Below are positions 11,003 to 23,500 of a DNA stretch of 64,000 nt, piece by piece. The stretch is taken from the NCBI GenBank assembly GCA_021234155.1, contig JAJEKV010000071.1, positions 496,001-560,000 of the forward strand, in the 5' to 3' direction. The DNA comes from Isoetes taiwanensis. Lineage: Eukaryota; Streptophyta; Lycopodiopsida; Isoetales; Isoetaceae. Both the position numbers and the translations under genes were made by a program. Each line of letters begins with the position of its first letter. Within the stretch, counting starts at the first letter, position 1. The notes beneath the pieces are model-generated. The model was not told where the DNA came from and did not search any database. It was given only the letters and a program-made list of their open reading frames with translations.

Positions 11003-12340
11003 GTGAAAGATGGCTAAGTTATCTTTGCCTGGTAGGATCACAGTTGCAAGATCCGCCCTCAGCAACACCCATGTCTATATGGCATCTGTCTTACTGGCTC
11101 TTCAATGTAAGATGAATGAGATCGTGTGTATTGTCAGGAATTTCATTTGGGGTGGTACCTCAGAAGGTGTTGTTGTTAAGGTATCCTGGGATAAGTGCAT
11201 CAAGCCTAAGGCGGCTGGTGGCCTTGGAATGTTGGACTTCCGTCTGCAAAGCCAGGTCATGATCTCAAAGTTCATTTGGAGGCTCCTCTTTGGTAAAGAT
11301 GACTCTCCTGGCTTAAGGTTGGTGCGGCAATCACTTCTGCAGTGTCTCCCCTTTCACAAGACAACTATCAAGCCTAGTCTCCCATGGGCCTTGTTGTATC
11401 CTCTGCATCCATATCCAAATGCTTCCCCATTCCTTAAAGGTCTGCTTGCTTCCTGGGATGCGGTTAGATCTTTATTCCATGTTAATCCCCAAGCTTGTGC
11501 TTCATTGTCAATGTCATGCTAGTATCGGCAAATCTGGGCTGGGGTGGCTGACTTTCTGCCATCCACTGTGCAGCAACCACAGGCTGATGTGCCTATTTGG
11601 ATATGTGATGCACGTGTTAAGCCAGAAAAGTTTGTTTCTTCCATGTACAGGCTGTTTTTAGAATGTGAGCCTCTTCCCCCATCACAACACTGGCATCTTC
11701 AGGTTCTTCAACCACAGTGGAAAAGTGTTTGGATGTGGACATGGGATAAATTGCTCCACCCTAAAGTGTCAGCGCTGCGATGGCAAATTCTCCATAGATG
11801 TGTTCGAGTGAATGTCTTGGTTCACAAAATGAACCCTAGAGGCTCAAATCGTTTCCCTCTCTGTGGCCAACGTGTTGAAACTATTGAACAATGCTTCTTC
11901 TTGTGCGATCATCTACGGCTTGCTTGGGCGTGGTTGTTCACTCTTTTCAGTGTGTCTCTCACTAGCCAGGAGATCCTACTTGCACTTTATCCCCCTGTTT
12001 GGCCTAATTTGCATAAGCGTGCATTTCATCTTGCTTCTAGTTGGATTTTGTGGTCTATATGGCAGAGGCGACGTTTGTGTATTTTCCAAGGTGCACACAT
12101 CTCTCATCAGCAGCTTCTCCGTTGTGCTCAGCAGAAGATCACTAAAGCCCTCATCTCTAGCTGATGATAAAAAAGAGATAATTTGGCAGACGTATTTACG
12201 GTGTTCTTCTTATGCATAGACGGGTGTTTATGCCTAGTTGGATCAGCCTATCCACTAGGGTTTTATTCCTATCTGTGCATTGTGTATTGCTCTTTTGTTC
12301 TTGTCAATAAAAAGAGTCTCACGTCCTTAAAAAAAAAAAA
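11003..12340 (+). mobile_element. 5'-truncated L1-like LINE, 3' end with poly(A)
   Basis: The 3' third of a plant L1-type LINE. It starts inside the reverse transcriptase thumb region (LSLPGRITVARSALSNTHVY, then FIWGG and KAAGGLGMLDF). At about 11,690-12,000 it continues into a zinc-binding RVT domain (WTWDKLLHPKVSALRWQILH ... FPLCGQRVETIEQCFFLCDH). The coding frame is interrupted near 11,520, and the two halves lie in different frames. A polyadenylation signal AATAAA (12,306-12,311) precedes an uninterrupted run of A at 12,329-12,340. The 5' truncation and poly(A) tail are the normal outcome of target-primed reverse transcription. I found no clear target duplication. Confidence 0.9.
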
Positions 12341-12937
12341 TCGCCAGAGTCCTTTCTTAGCAATATATACAATCAACATTAGGTCTTTCAACATTTGTTG
12401 GATGTCCCATGAATGTTGTTTATACATTCTAGTCATAATAAAGATGAAAATACCAGTAGTCTTTATATTTGCAGTGGCATCCCTGCATGATTCAAAATAG
12501 TATTCACATGTTATCAAAGGGCACTACTGATTTTCTTGTCAAACTTGTACTGCAAAATGAACTCAAGAAAGTGTAGCACCATATCTGGTGATGGTCTCAG
12601 ATTGCACTTTTGCTGTTAGAATTTTTACTGTTTAAACAAACTTTTATATAGGATTGCCTTGTGCTATTCTCTATTAGGTTACAGAGACATCGGTGGTGAG
12701 AGTTGCAAAATGCCAAAATGATTATTTCATTGAATTACTGCAACATGATATAAATGGCATATGTCTTATCGTATCTTGGCATGTAGTCAATTCCATTTGC
12801 TTTGTTGATTTGCGAGGTGAATATAAATTGATGTAATTGATTTATTTAAATGTATTTGATATTAGATGCTTCGAAATTACTCTTCTAACCATTAACATTG
12901 CTGCTAATTGATATAGCAAATATCTTAGTCACATTTG
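12341..12937. other. No gene seen
   Basis: AT-rich sequence between the LINE tail and repeat copy 2, with no recognisable feature. Confidence 0.4.
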
Positions 12938-13775
12938 TTTGGGAGTTCTATGTTATCTTTCCTTGGGCTTCGTTCTCCCGAGAATTCTGAGTTCATGTTG
13001 CCAAAGATTGGACAAAAACCATAAGATTATCGAGACTAAATAGGGAATTGATGTCTTGCAAGCAAGCACAATGTCCCTTTATTCCAACAAGAGTAGAGTG
13101 GGCATTTTTCTTTAGAAATGTTGTCTTCTTTGCTGCTAAATTTAGGAACCTCATGCCATGCAGATTGAATCACAGTAGAATCAACCAGTATGGGAATAAA
13201 GCACTAGGTTCGGACATTCAGTGTCCCATTCCAGAAGGAGATAAAGTAATGGAGCTATATGAATAGGTCCAACAAATAGCACACCCTAGGTTTTATGATG
13301 AATCTGCCTCTAAAAATTTATGTTATTATATGAAAGAGTTGTGTTAGAGTCCCCAATTTGCCAATTTGTTTTCAATTCCTAGAAGAGAAAAATTTTCTCT
13401 AATGTTTCTGCCGTAAATGTGTCTCTGCAGAAGCTCATGGACAGGGCCAATTAACACATGCGCTCTACGTATATGGTAAAGCTACTTCTGTGAATTTCTA
13501 TTATGCATATGGAAGAGTTATATCAAGTCCATCAAAATTTTCTTATAGTTGCACATGGCATCATGACATTGATCATATCTTCAGTATTATGCATGATGAA
13601 TATGCTAAGATTATTTCCACAAGTCAATATTAACTGACTTGGAAGTTCGACTTTAGAAATCATAAAAATCTGTCACATTGTTTTGACTTCAAATATGCGT
13701 TGTACTATTACAAAAGGGAATTATTATTTTAGTCAAACAATCTATTTTTAGGGGCACTTTGATAATTTTTGCAAA
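12938..13775. repeat. Unknown dispersed/duplicated repeat, copy 2
   Basis: This is the partner of 9,478-10,330, in the same orientation about 3.46 kb away. Substitutions and small indels are spread along the alignment, so the duplication is not recent. The LINE at 11.0-12.3 kb lies between the copies. Confidence 0.75.
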
Positions 13776-14452
13776 CTATAAAGATTCTCTATTATCAAAC
13801 CTTGGACATTAATTAATAGTAAGTCCAACTCCACAGGATTGCGGCCATAACGATTTATTGCGGCGACAGTCCGTCACGATAAACTTCTTGTGTACATTGC
13901 ATGACAAGACATTATTCAGTTTGAGTATGATAAAGAAGAATTTGTCGAGTTAACGCTGGATTACATGGCATTATTAAGTATGATAAAGAAGAATTTGTTG
14001 AGTTAATGCTGGATTGGAATGGATTGTAAGTACAAAGGTACATAACTAGGACAGTTTAGATTTTATGATCATGTATGTGCCACGATATTCACCATTGACT
14101 TGTATATACATGGAAGAATTCTTATGCATATTGCGTGGCTCGCCACAACTGGAAGAATAAAAATTCCACAAGAAACAGATTGTTCACTACTTTTAGACGC
14201 GATGATGTTAGACGATGATAAAGAACAATTTGTGGGAAATCGTGGGGATTTGGAATGGAATTTTAAATTCATTATCACAATCTAACTAATGAACAGAAGG
14301 CGTGGCATGTGCCAAGACAGTTCATAAAGCTGACTCGAGGTTTTTTATTTTTTATTAAGATGGTTTATAAGAGATTTTACGCTCATGTCTAGCTTGTCAT
14401 GAGTTTGTGAAGAATAACTTACGCTGCTGCTTGGATTGATAGTGAAGAAAAA
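13776..14452. other. Upstream region of the ankyrin gene
   Basis: No gene is seen. About 13,835-13,895 has GC-rich GCGGCCATAA...CGGCGACAGTCCGTCACG followed by AAACTTCTTGTGTA, faintly like a transposon end. Around 13,925-14,000 an imperfect repeat of TATGATAAAGAAGAATTTGT occurs twice. No clear TATA box was found close to the start codon. Confidence 0.4.
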
Positions 14453-16830
14453 ATGGAAAGTGGTGAATTTGGATTTGATAATCGATTGCACAAAGCCTGC
14501 GCTCTTGGGGACACAGATCTGTTGGAAAAAATTCTTAAAGAGGATGCAGGGAATGCTCGTGCACCAATTGGGGACAGGAAAAGCACGCCTTTGCACATTG
14601 CTGCTGAATACGGCCATAAGGAAATCATGAATATCCTGTTTTCCGCTGGCGCTGATCAAGATATTTTGTCAAAGGATCATGAGGGGGATACGCCAATCCA
14701 TGTAGCTACAGATGATATCGCTATTCTCGAAGAATTATTTGAAGTATTTGCTCGTCTGTATCCCGATATGCATGTGGATCAATTGGTGAACACCAAGAAA
14801 AGAACCCCTTTGCATTATGCTGCAGGGCAAGGTGATTTAGAAGTTGTGAAGTTTCTTTTGGAAAAAGGGGCAAACAAATTTGCCCGTGATGCATATGGTG
14901 CAACTCCCTTTCATTTTGCTGCCAGATCTGGAAAGAATATACCTCTCATGGAAGAGCTGGTAGGCAAAGTAGATGATGAAAACAATGATGGAATAACAGC
15001 TTTGCACTATGCTTCATGGAATGGACGGATCGAAGCTGTAAATTGGTTGCTTCAAAATGGAGCCTTGGTGTCTAAGCATGATAAAGTAAAGGAGATACTG
15101 CGCTCCATTGGGCTTCTAGAATGGCGTCTTCAGAGGAGAAGTCTTCAGAGGTCATCAATGTTCTTATTGAAAAAGGTGCTGATGTGTTTGCTCTAAATCT
15201 CAAAGGTGAGCTTGCAATTGGTCTGGCTCATGACAACCAACTAAAAGGTACTGCTGAATACATTGTGGAAAGTATGTGCAATGCAATGCGAAAATCAGAT
15301 TCAGAAGAGCCTTATCCAGAGCCTCATCATTCAATCTATATGGTGCATCACACTGATGGTGCCACCCTAGTCCATTATGCTGCAGCTTATGGTTCCAAGG
15401 AAGATGTTGAATGGCTCTTGTCCCAAATGCGTGATGCAGCTGCGCGCAGCAAAATGGGTAAAGATAAAAGTTTTGGGATCATTGTCAACATTAAGGATAA
15501 GCAGAATGCTAGAAATTTCTTTCACTGGGCAGCAATCGAAGGCAACGTTGATGTTGTGGAGACCCTTTATAATCATAAGGTGGATCCCATGGCCAAAGAC
15601 AATAATGGTAACACTCCCTTATGCCTTGCTCTAATTAACAGACATCTTGATTTTGCAGACAAGCTAATCAGCAAGATAGGGAAAAGTTTGTCAGAAAAGT
15701 CGTGGAAGGAAGATATACGCCAGTGGACAAGCACACTAACTGAGCAATTTGACTTGTGTGAAAAATTTCAGTCCCACATGGTTGGAGATGGAGATATCAT
15801 GAATGAAATACCACCAATTTACAAGGCTCTATATGCAGGGGAAGAAGAGACTGCCAAGTTCATTCAGAAGCACAGTGATGGGATATATGATGTTCTGAAT
15901 GTAAAAGGAACCATCACTGGCAGAACATCATTGCATTGGGCAACAATACTGAAAGAGGAGGAAATTTTATACCTGTTGTGCAACGAGTCTGAATTCTCAA
16001 GTGATTTAGTGGCGGATGTTAAGGACTGTAATGGCAAAACTCCTCTGGATTATGCCACTGATGTAGAGATCCTCACGGAATTGCTTAAGATACCAGATAT
16101 CAAGGCCCATGTGCGTGAACTATACAGAGATCGTCAAGTATATGTCTATGCATGCAATGCAATCTTGGTAGGTGCTGCACTGATAACGAGCGTCACATTT
16201 GCTGGCTGGTTGCATCCTCCGCTTAATAAAAGCTACAAGTATGTCCAACGACATTCTGCATTGAGGATTTTTTGGATTTTCAACAGTCTATCTTTCTTCT
16301 TTTCACTTGCTACAGTGGTTGCAGCGGCTTCTGCTGTGTTACCAGTGCCATATAAGGGTATAGCAAAGGTCGTAACTAGTATACGTAAGGCATTACTTTT
16401 TGCTGCTAGTTTACTAGCAATCTCTATTGTTTTTGTGTTCTGCGCATTCGCAGCAGCTGGCTTTATTGTGTTACCGCCAACGTTTAAATATAAGATATAC
16501 ATGATCTGTACTGCATCTTTGGGAGGAGTGATCTGCCTTATATGCATTGGCAGATTCTTTCTACACTTAAGCAGCATTCTTTATAGTTCAGAAGTGCCTC
16601 ATCAGCACCCAATTTGTGGCGAGATGCCACAAAATATTCAGCAGCCAGGTTATGAGCGCCTCACACCTAGTGGTGAGATTCCACAAAGTGGCCAGCAGCT
16701 GAGTCCCCATCAATCTAGTGGTGAGATTGATCAAGCATATAAGATTGGGAAGCGTTACGATTATCTGTCATGGGATGATGGTATTGATGATATACAAGTG
16801 CTTCACAAGGCTACAACCAGAACATCTTAA
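14453..16830 (+). CDS. Ankyrin-repeat membrane protein with PGG-like domain (one frameshift)
   Basis: A plant ankyrin-transmembrane protein of ~792 residues. Roughly twelve ankyrin repeats run through the first ~560 residues, with signatures such as TPLHIAAEYGHKEIMNIL, TPLHYAAGQGDLEVVKFLL, TALHYASWNGRIEAVNWLL and TSLHWATILKEEEILYLL. A PGG-type region follows (YACNAILVGAALITSVTFAG), with the usual PGG triplet replaced by HPPL, and four hydrophobic segments near 16,140-16,590 give a membrane-anchored C-terminus. The tail is hydrophilic and Gln/Ser-rich. Family members act in plant defence and stress signalling at membranes; the function here is inferred. The start ATG at 14,453 opens the first repeat naturally. 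A one-base loss around 15,083-15,092 shifts the frame: the first frame ends at 15,196, and the repeat resumes (GDTALHWASRM) in the next frame. With only one defect it could be a young pseudogene, an assembly error or a real allele. Confidence 0.85.
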
Positions 16831-17894
16831 TCTGTGCTGTCTTAGATGACCATATAATTTGAGATAATAACAAGGATAAGCAAGATAGCATCTCAATATG
16901 TTAAGACCTTTCAAGTTCAAGACTGTTTCTTCATCAAGTTCCTCTATTTCCACTACAAAATTTGAATTCGCATCTGATTCTCAATCTTTATAAATTACCA
17001 GTTGTTTATCATGCAATGTATTACTCAAGAAGTGTAGTATAATCAATGCAGTGGCCAATCCTTTTTCATGCAACAAAAAATATGTCCTATATCTCCAGCT
17101 TTTCACTTTATGCAAAACCCACAGCATGTCCTATATCTCCAGCTTTTCACTTTGTGCAAGAAGGAAATCTCCAGCTTTTCACTTTGTGCAAGAAGGAAAT
17201 GGAATAGCATAAAGTGACAGCAATACCAGACAAATGAAGAGCTGGCCATACCCGTTCCTTAAGTTTTGCCGTTTCTAAAGCTGTTCGGTTCTATGCCAAG
17301 TATGACGAAAACCCCTTTGATGCTACTGATACATACCTCTGTTATAACTTATAAGGCATACAGAAATAAGCTCAGCCATGACGGCCACTGCAAGAGGCTT
17401 GCAGCAAGCAGCCATATTCACATGTAGCCATAGTGATTTGAATCCACGACCAAAGGAATGCCAATTTATCCCCAAAATCCGCTGAAAACAAATACATGCT
17501 CCAAAATTACATGTCCATCCACCACCTCAATCAAAGAACAAACACTACAATATTGCAAGCCATGCAAGCAACCAGGCCAGGCCATGGAAGAATGGGCTTC
17601 AAATATTCGCCTAAACATCTGCCATAATCGCCAGCAAGAGCTCGGACCCCCTGCAAAAGAAAAAACACCTACCCTAATAACCCAGATCTTGCACCATATT
17701 CACATTTTGCCCTCTGCCACGCTCCTAGAAATCCGGCATGCTACTCTGCCACGCTCCTAGAAATCCGGCATGCCCATAGGCCATCGCCTCCACGCACCAG
17801 CTCTCCCCCATAACTAGCAAAAGCACACCAGAAGACTTTTAACAGGTCAAATACCAGAAGACTTTAACAAGGTCAAATTGGACAAGGTCAAATT
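16831..17894. repeat. 3' flank with short tandem duplications
   Basis: No gene is seen. ATCTCCAGCTTTTCACTTTG-type units are repeated three times at about 17,090-17,202. A 32-base unit with CTCTGCCACGCTCCTAGAAA is repeated in tandem at about 17,711-17,775. AAGACTTTAACA/GGTCAAAT units occur at about 17,835-17,900. Confidence 0.6.
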
Positions 17895-18308
17895 GGTTAA
17901 GGCTGAGTCTTGGTGGCAGCGGCATGCTTGAGACACCTTGGCAGGTTGGAGCCTAGGTGGCATGTTGGAGCCCACATGGCATGTTCATGAGCCACCTTGA
18001 TATGTTGGAGCCTAGGTGGCATGAAGCCCACGTGGCATGTTTGAGCCACCTTGGCATGTTTGAGCCTAGGTGTCATGTTTGAGCCTAGGTGTCATGTTGA
18101 AGCCTAGGTGGCATGTTTGAGGCACGTTGGCGTGTTGGAGCCTAGGTCGCATGTTGGAGCCTATAGGTGGCATGTAGGAGCCCGCGTGGCATGTTTGAGC
18201 CTAGGTGGCATGTTGGTGCCTAGATGGCATGCTTGAGCCACCTTGGCATGTTGGAGCCTAGGTAGTATGTTGGAGCCCATGTGGCATGTTTGAGACACCT
18301 TGGATCTA
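17895..18308. repeat. Minisatellite, ~20-bp units (GAGCCTAGGTGGCATGTT)
   Basis: About eighteen imperfect copies of a unit near GAGCCTAGGTGGCATGTT, with variants such as GCCCACGTGGCATGTT and GCCACCTTGGCATGTT. The unit length is not fixed, and there are no unique spacers between constant repeats, so it is not a CRISPR-type array. Confidence 0.85.
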
Positions 18309-18329
18309 ACCGGTGAAGGTATTTTTCAT

Positions 18330-19135
18330 GAATGTAAAACAGTACGATACATTTCTAAATTTGAGCACACAAAGAATATTCCAAGTGGTGGTGCTTTGCT
18401 TAAGAAATAGCCTCAAGAAAACCTCAAAAACCATACTTTCTTAAGAAATAGTTATGTAAAAACTATACCTAGTTATAAACCACACCACTCAAAACCACAC
18501 TTCTTTAAAAAATAGGCACTTAAAAACTACACCTACTTAAAAACCACACCTAAAAAAACTATACTTACTTTAAAAAACAACTACTCAAAAACTACACCTT
18601 GTTATATAAACCACACCTAAAAAAATCATACTTCCTTAAAAATAACTTCTTAAAAACTACACCTAGTTATAAACTACACCACTTCATAAAACCATACTTC
18701 ATTAAAAAACAACCACTTAAAAACTACACCCGCTTATAAACGACACTTCAAAAAACCATACTCAACTATTTAAAGACTACACCCACTTATAAACCACACC
18801 TCAAAAAATAATACCTCAATTAAAAAAATCACACCACTTCAAAAAACTATACTTCCTAAAAAAACAACCACTTAAAAACTATACCTCCTTATAAACGACA
18901 CTTCAAAAAACTATACTTCCATAAAAAACAACAACTTAAAAACTACACCTAGTTATAAACTACACCTCAAAAAACAACACCTTCTTAAAAACAACACCCC
19001 CCTAAAAAAAAAGCAACACCTCTTTTACAAAAAAATGACACCTCAAAAAAAGACACACCTTAAAAAAAAAAAAAACTATAGCTCTGTAAAAAAAACTACA
19101 CCGCCTCCTTAATAAACCATACCTCCATATAACCA
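18330..19135. repeat. A/C-rich low-complexity tract (AAAAACTACACC units)
   Basis: About 0.8 kb built from degenerate units of the form CTTAAAAACTACACCTAGTTATAAACCACACC, with almost no G on this strand. It is a degenerate satellite-like stretch, not coding. Confidence 0.8.
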
Positions 19136-20500
19136 CATGTAGATTTTTTGGAACAATGACATGTGGTCTTTTTATTACTGTTGTTTTTGTGCTTAGTCCG
19201 TTGTCCTACTGAGTTTATTGTCATCGAGCTTATTATAATTAACATATATCTTATGTTAGATTGTTAAATCTAATTTTTATATCTCTTGTTGATGGGTGGT
19301 TGTTTCGATTCTTGTTTTGTGCATTCTTGCTCTTTATGATATTTTTTAGTTTTAGATTGCATTTGAAATATCTCAAATTTAAAGGTATTTCAGATGAGCA
19401 AATTGCGTCTAACCTCTTAAGAACCTATATTTGAAGTTTATTTGTTCAAATTATTCTTTCCACTTCAAGTTGGACATCATTTTTCATGTCATAGACTTAT
19501 AGCTATTTCTTCATCCAAATCTACATTTTCTAAACATATATCCCTTTCGATTTTTCTGCGTCGTAATCCATTTTATTGTTTTCTTGCCACGTCTACCTCT
19601 TGGGACGATCTGTTGCGTCCAACCTTGATGCATGGCAGCGTCCTCGTTCTGAGCCGTAATCTAAACTAGTGCTGTGATGCCACGTTTTCTCCTTACCAAT
19701 CTCCTCTGTAGCAAGCCCGACAACGGCTGTGTTCCAGAGCAGCTTGATCCTACAACAGGGGGCATGACGAGCTATGGCAGGCATCCAAGCTCCCCAAACA
19801 AGAACTTATTTGATGGAGTTTTCTACGACAGTGGACAGTCTAGCGAGCTATGGCAAGCGTCTTGCATTTTGGCCATGATTTGGGCGTTTTGCTTCTCCGT
19901 CGGCAGTTTCTTGGCTCAATGACCTTTGCGGATGCTGTGGATCTGTCAATAGAAGCTGCCTGCATCAGTCCCCTTTTTCTGGCTATGGTTGCGCTTCAGC
20001 TTCTATCATGCCCTGGAATGTGGATGGACATATTTTGCAGCTCTTCGGGCTATTTCTTTCCCCGTTCTTCTTAGAGCTTCATAATTTCCCAGCATCCCCT
20101 ATTTCTTTCCCCGTTCTTCTTAGAGCTTCATAATTTTGCAATTTACAATTGCAGAATGTCGGCCAAAACCGTTCTCAAAATTCATAAGACAGGTTGATCT
20201 CAGGCCTGTAAATTTAGATATATCACATCATGAAGTATAGCTTAAATCATGATTTTTCTATTGCAGATCGAGTACTGCCATGTGGTTCTGATCACAATTA
20301 GGATCTGGCTATGGCGGATTCCGGTCAACCCAGTACCCGAAACAAATTTTCAGAATCCAAATAAGCTACTCAGAAGACCCATTTCCTCAGGCTTCCTACC
20401 CAGTTCCTCCATTTTTTCGACTCGAACTGAATTTAGCTTCAATATCCATTCTCTTGCCGGCCTCTGACAGTTGTAATGGTTTTCAGGGATACAGGAAAAA
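19136..20500. other. No gene recognised; one 47-bp tandem duplication
   Basis: Short open frames here show no family resemblance. A tandem duplication of TATTTCTTTCCCCGTTCTTC...TTCATAATTT lies at about 20,052-20,135. Confidence 0.4.
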
Positions 20501-23500
20501 AGTATCCCCTTTTTTTATGTATTCGGTTCTAAACATTGCTTTTGATAACCATTGTATTAGAGATTGCATTATAGGTTGCTTTTTATAACCATTCTAAGCA
20601 TTAGTAGTCTACCATGTTTTTAAAGGCTATTGCCTTTGATTCCATGGTATCCCAAGGCTTCAGTTACCTTCTTGCTATCACGTCCATGGCTTCTCCCTCG
20701 TCATGAATGCGCCTAATAACCCACCCCTAAACCAACAATTGTGCCTAGCTAGGGAAACATAAATCCATGGTCTACCATTCTTGCATAGAATGCATGACCC
20801 GAATAAAATTCAAAGATCCCAAACCAAGGCTATTCGACAACAGCGTTCTCGAACTAGGCATCTTTGACACTAAGACTTCCTCATATTATCTCGAATAATC
20901 ACAGTTCAAAATAGAAAACAAGGCAAACAAAAGAAATGTTCGCGGCGGCCTTGGTCGCCGTGATAAATTTCTTGTATAGAATAATTTAGCAATACAACAT
21001 TTGAGAAACAAGGTTTTATACATTATGCTGAAAAACTTGGCTTTGAACTTATTAAGCTAGCCACAAATAGATAAAAATGTTCCTGCACCATAGAAATGTT
21101 CTACACAATATGTTGATATATGTGCACCAGAATTGGGCTGCAAAGTAGGTTGCATGCAAACTTCTATTCTTATAAGTAAAACTAGTAAATTTTCTCTTAT
21201 TGCATAGGTAAGAGCTCAAATAGACTCAACTACAAGCAAAGGAAATGTTGGAGCAGATGCTTTCAGAGCTACACTGTCTCAAACTTTCCATAGATGTGGC
21301 TACATCTTGGTCTAAGAAGAAGAGATACCATCCTGCTAACTGTCCATCTCTTAAGATTGCCAAAATGGACATGTTGGACACCTGCCTGCATTGTAATATG
21401 CAAATCTCTAGATTTACCCGACCGAGGAGGAATATATAAATATGGATACTTCTTAAATAAATACTTCAGTAGAAGAAATTCAAAACATGATAAATTTTAT
21501 CTGCAAAACGACGTAAAATAATATTTAAAATTATGGTTTGATTTCAATTGGATATGTACCATACTTGTTATAAATATGTTTCATGAAATACAAGCTCTGT
21601 AATCTAGTTCTGATGTCCTCTGTCTTGTCATGGAGGACTAGCTTGTTAACCAATTTCTTAGATTTAGAAGGGCAGTATGATATCTGACCTCATAAGTTCA
21701 TATTCTGCAATACTCTAGGGCCTGGCTGGTCACCGAGCTCTTTAATATTGATTAGATCCATCAACTCGAGAAAGTAATAACAGCATTTGTAATTATCAAT
21801 TTGATTTCGACTGGATTAGATCGGACATTGTCATTTGCCATTATGTACCAGACTTTGAAGTTGAAAAGGTGTTGCGGAGAACTTGTCGTATCTAGATTGC
21901 TAAAGTCGTATCTAGATCGCTAAAGCAAGCAGTCTAATATCTGACTTCATAAGCTCAGTTTTTGCTACATAGTTCATGCTATAGAGAGGTACTCTATAAT
22001 GGATCGAGATCATGGTTGGTCACCAAGCTCCTCAATATTGATCAGATCCATCAATACGAGAAATAATATTTCCAATCTATAAAGCAATGGATTCAACTTT
22101 TAAGCAAAAGGCTAGAATGCAGTTTTCATAGGAGCCACAACGAGTTGTTAAAGACCTCAACAGATGCCTTATCCAAGCAAGGGACTTTCTGACAAATGGG
22201 TTGAATTAGCTTTCTAAGAAAGGAGAACAATTCCAAGGGCGGCTAGCCATTGCCACATTGTAAAGACAGTTTACATCAGTATATTTTTCATATTGCATTT
22301 CCCTTGCCTCCACGGAGATGTATCATGATAGTCATTAAAAGAAGAAGTTGTGTTTTATCAGGACATTCTTAATCTATAACAATGATTATTTTTCAATGAT
22401 TGTAGGGCACATACAGAATAGTATGTTTCAGCCTGCCAACAAACTCGGATGAGCTGCTTATAGTAACTAGTGCATAGACACCCTTTTCTTCATGGCCTGC
22501 ATAGACCTTGTAGAGTCTAAATTTATGCATTCTTCAAAAGCTAAAGCTTGTTGAATCCAGCTTTGGAATGATATAACAGTACAAAGGAGCTATGCTGGTG
22601 GATTGATGATTTGATAGACCTGCCCTTCAATTTCTTTGGCAAATTGCGGCTTCATTAAAAGCAAGGTATGGAGGAGAAACATTTGAGAATTGCAATAATA
22701 TGTTATGGAGAAATGGATTATTCAGGATTTTTATAGAACTAATGCAGCAAGGCAGAAGGAAACATGCTATACTGCTAGAAGGCTTGGAAATGATAAGAGG
22801 ATATTGCTGGAATCTATTGTTAAATTGCTAATTGGAGAATTTGTAGTTCCCATGATCATTTTGTTTGCTCTATTATAATGTGTCTTGGCTTTAGATGCCA
22901 GTACGGAATGTAGTCTTCAACTAGAAACTAAAATTGAATCATAGCTACTATAAACAATTTTTTGCTTCCTTTGAAGAATTCCAAGTCCAAATGCAACTCC
23001 ATTTTTTGTTGCCATGTTCAAAGCATGCAATAGATTGTGTTTATGTTCATGGCTAAGCAGCAAACACTGATAGACAATTCAGAAACATTGGTACACCTTA
23101 AAGATCAACTATGGCTATTAGCTACACTAGCATGGCTACTTCAACGGCCACTAAAGTATGAGATGAATATCTCATTTAAGTTGCATATGATCTGAATCTC
23201 TCTACCATGGTAGAAATCATTCCCAGCCTTGCAAGGGCAAACCATGAGATTATGAATTTGCTTTGAAGGTGTGGCTTATCCAGGAAACATTAACTCAACA
23301 CGAGTCTTAAACTTTGACATGTCAAGGCATAGTTATTTAGTGGTGAATATATGCTAATGCATGCTCTATAAAGGATGCATCATATAAAAATACAAATTGC
23401 AAGTTAATTACAGTATATGGAAATGCTAACCTTTGAGGAGAATTTGCCCCAACTTCGAGAATGCAAAGAGTATAAAAATACATTGGCACCCTAGCATTGT

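Noticed and set aside
17895-18308. CRISPR-like array
   Set aside because: Units vary in length and sequence and there are no unique spacers. It is a eukaryotic minisatellite.
20940-20985. CACTA-like right terminus (TAAATTTCTTGTA), with a similar end at 13,840-13,890
   Set aside because: Both point the same way, no left partner was found, and no target duplication is visible.
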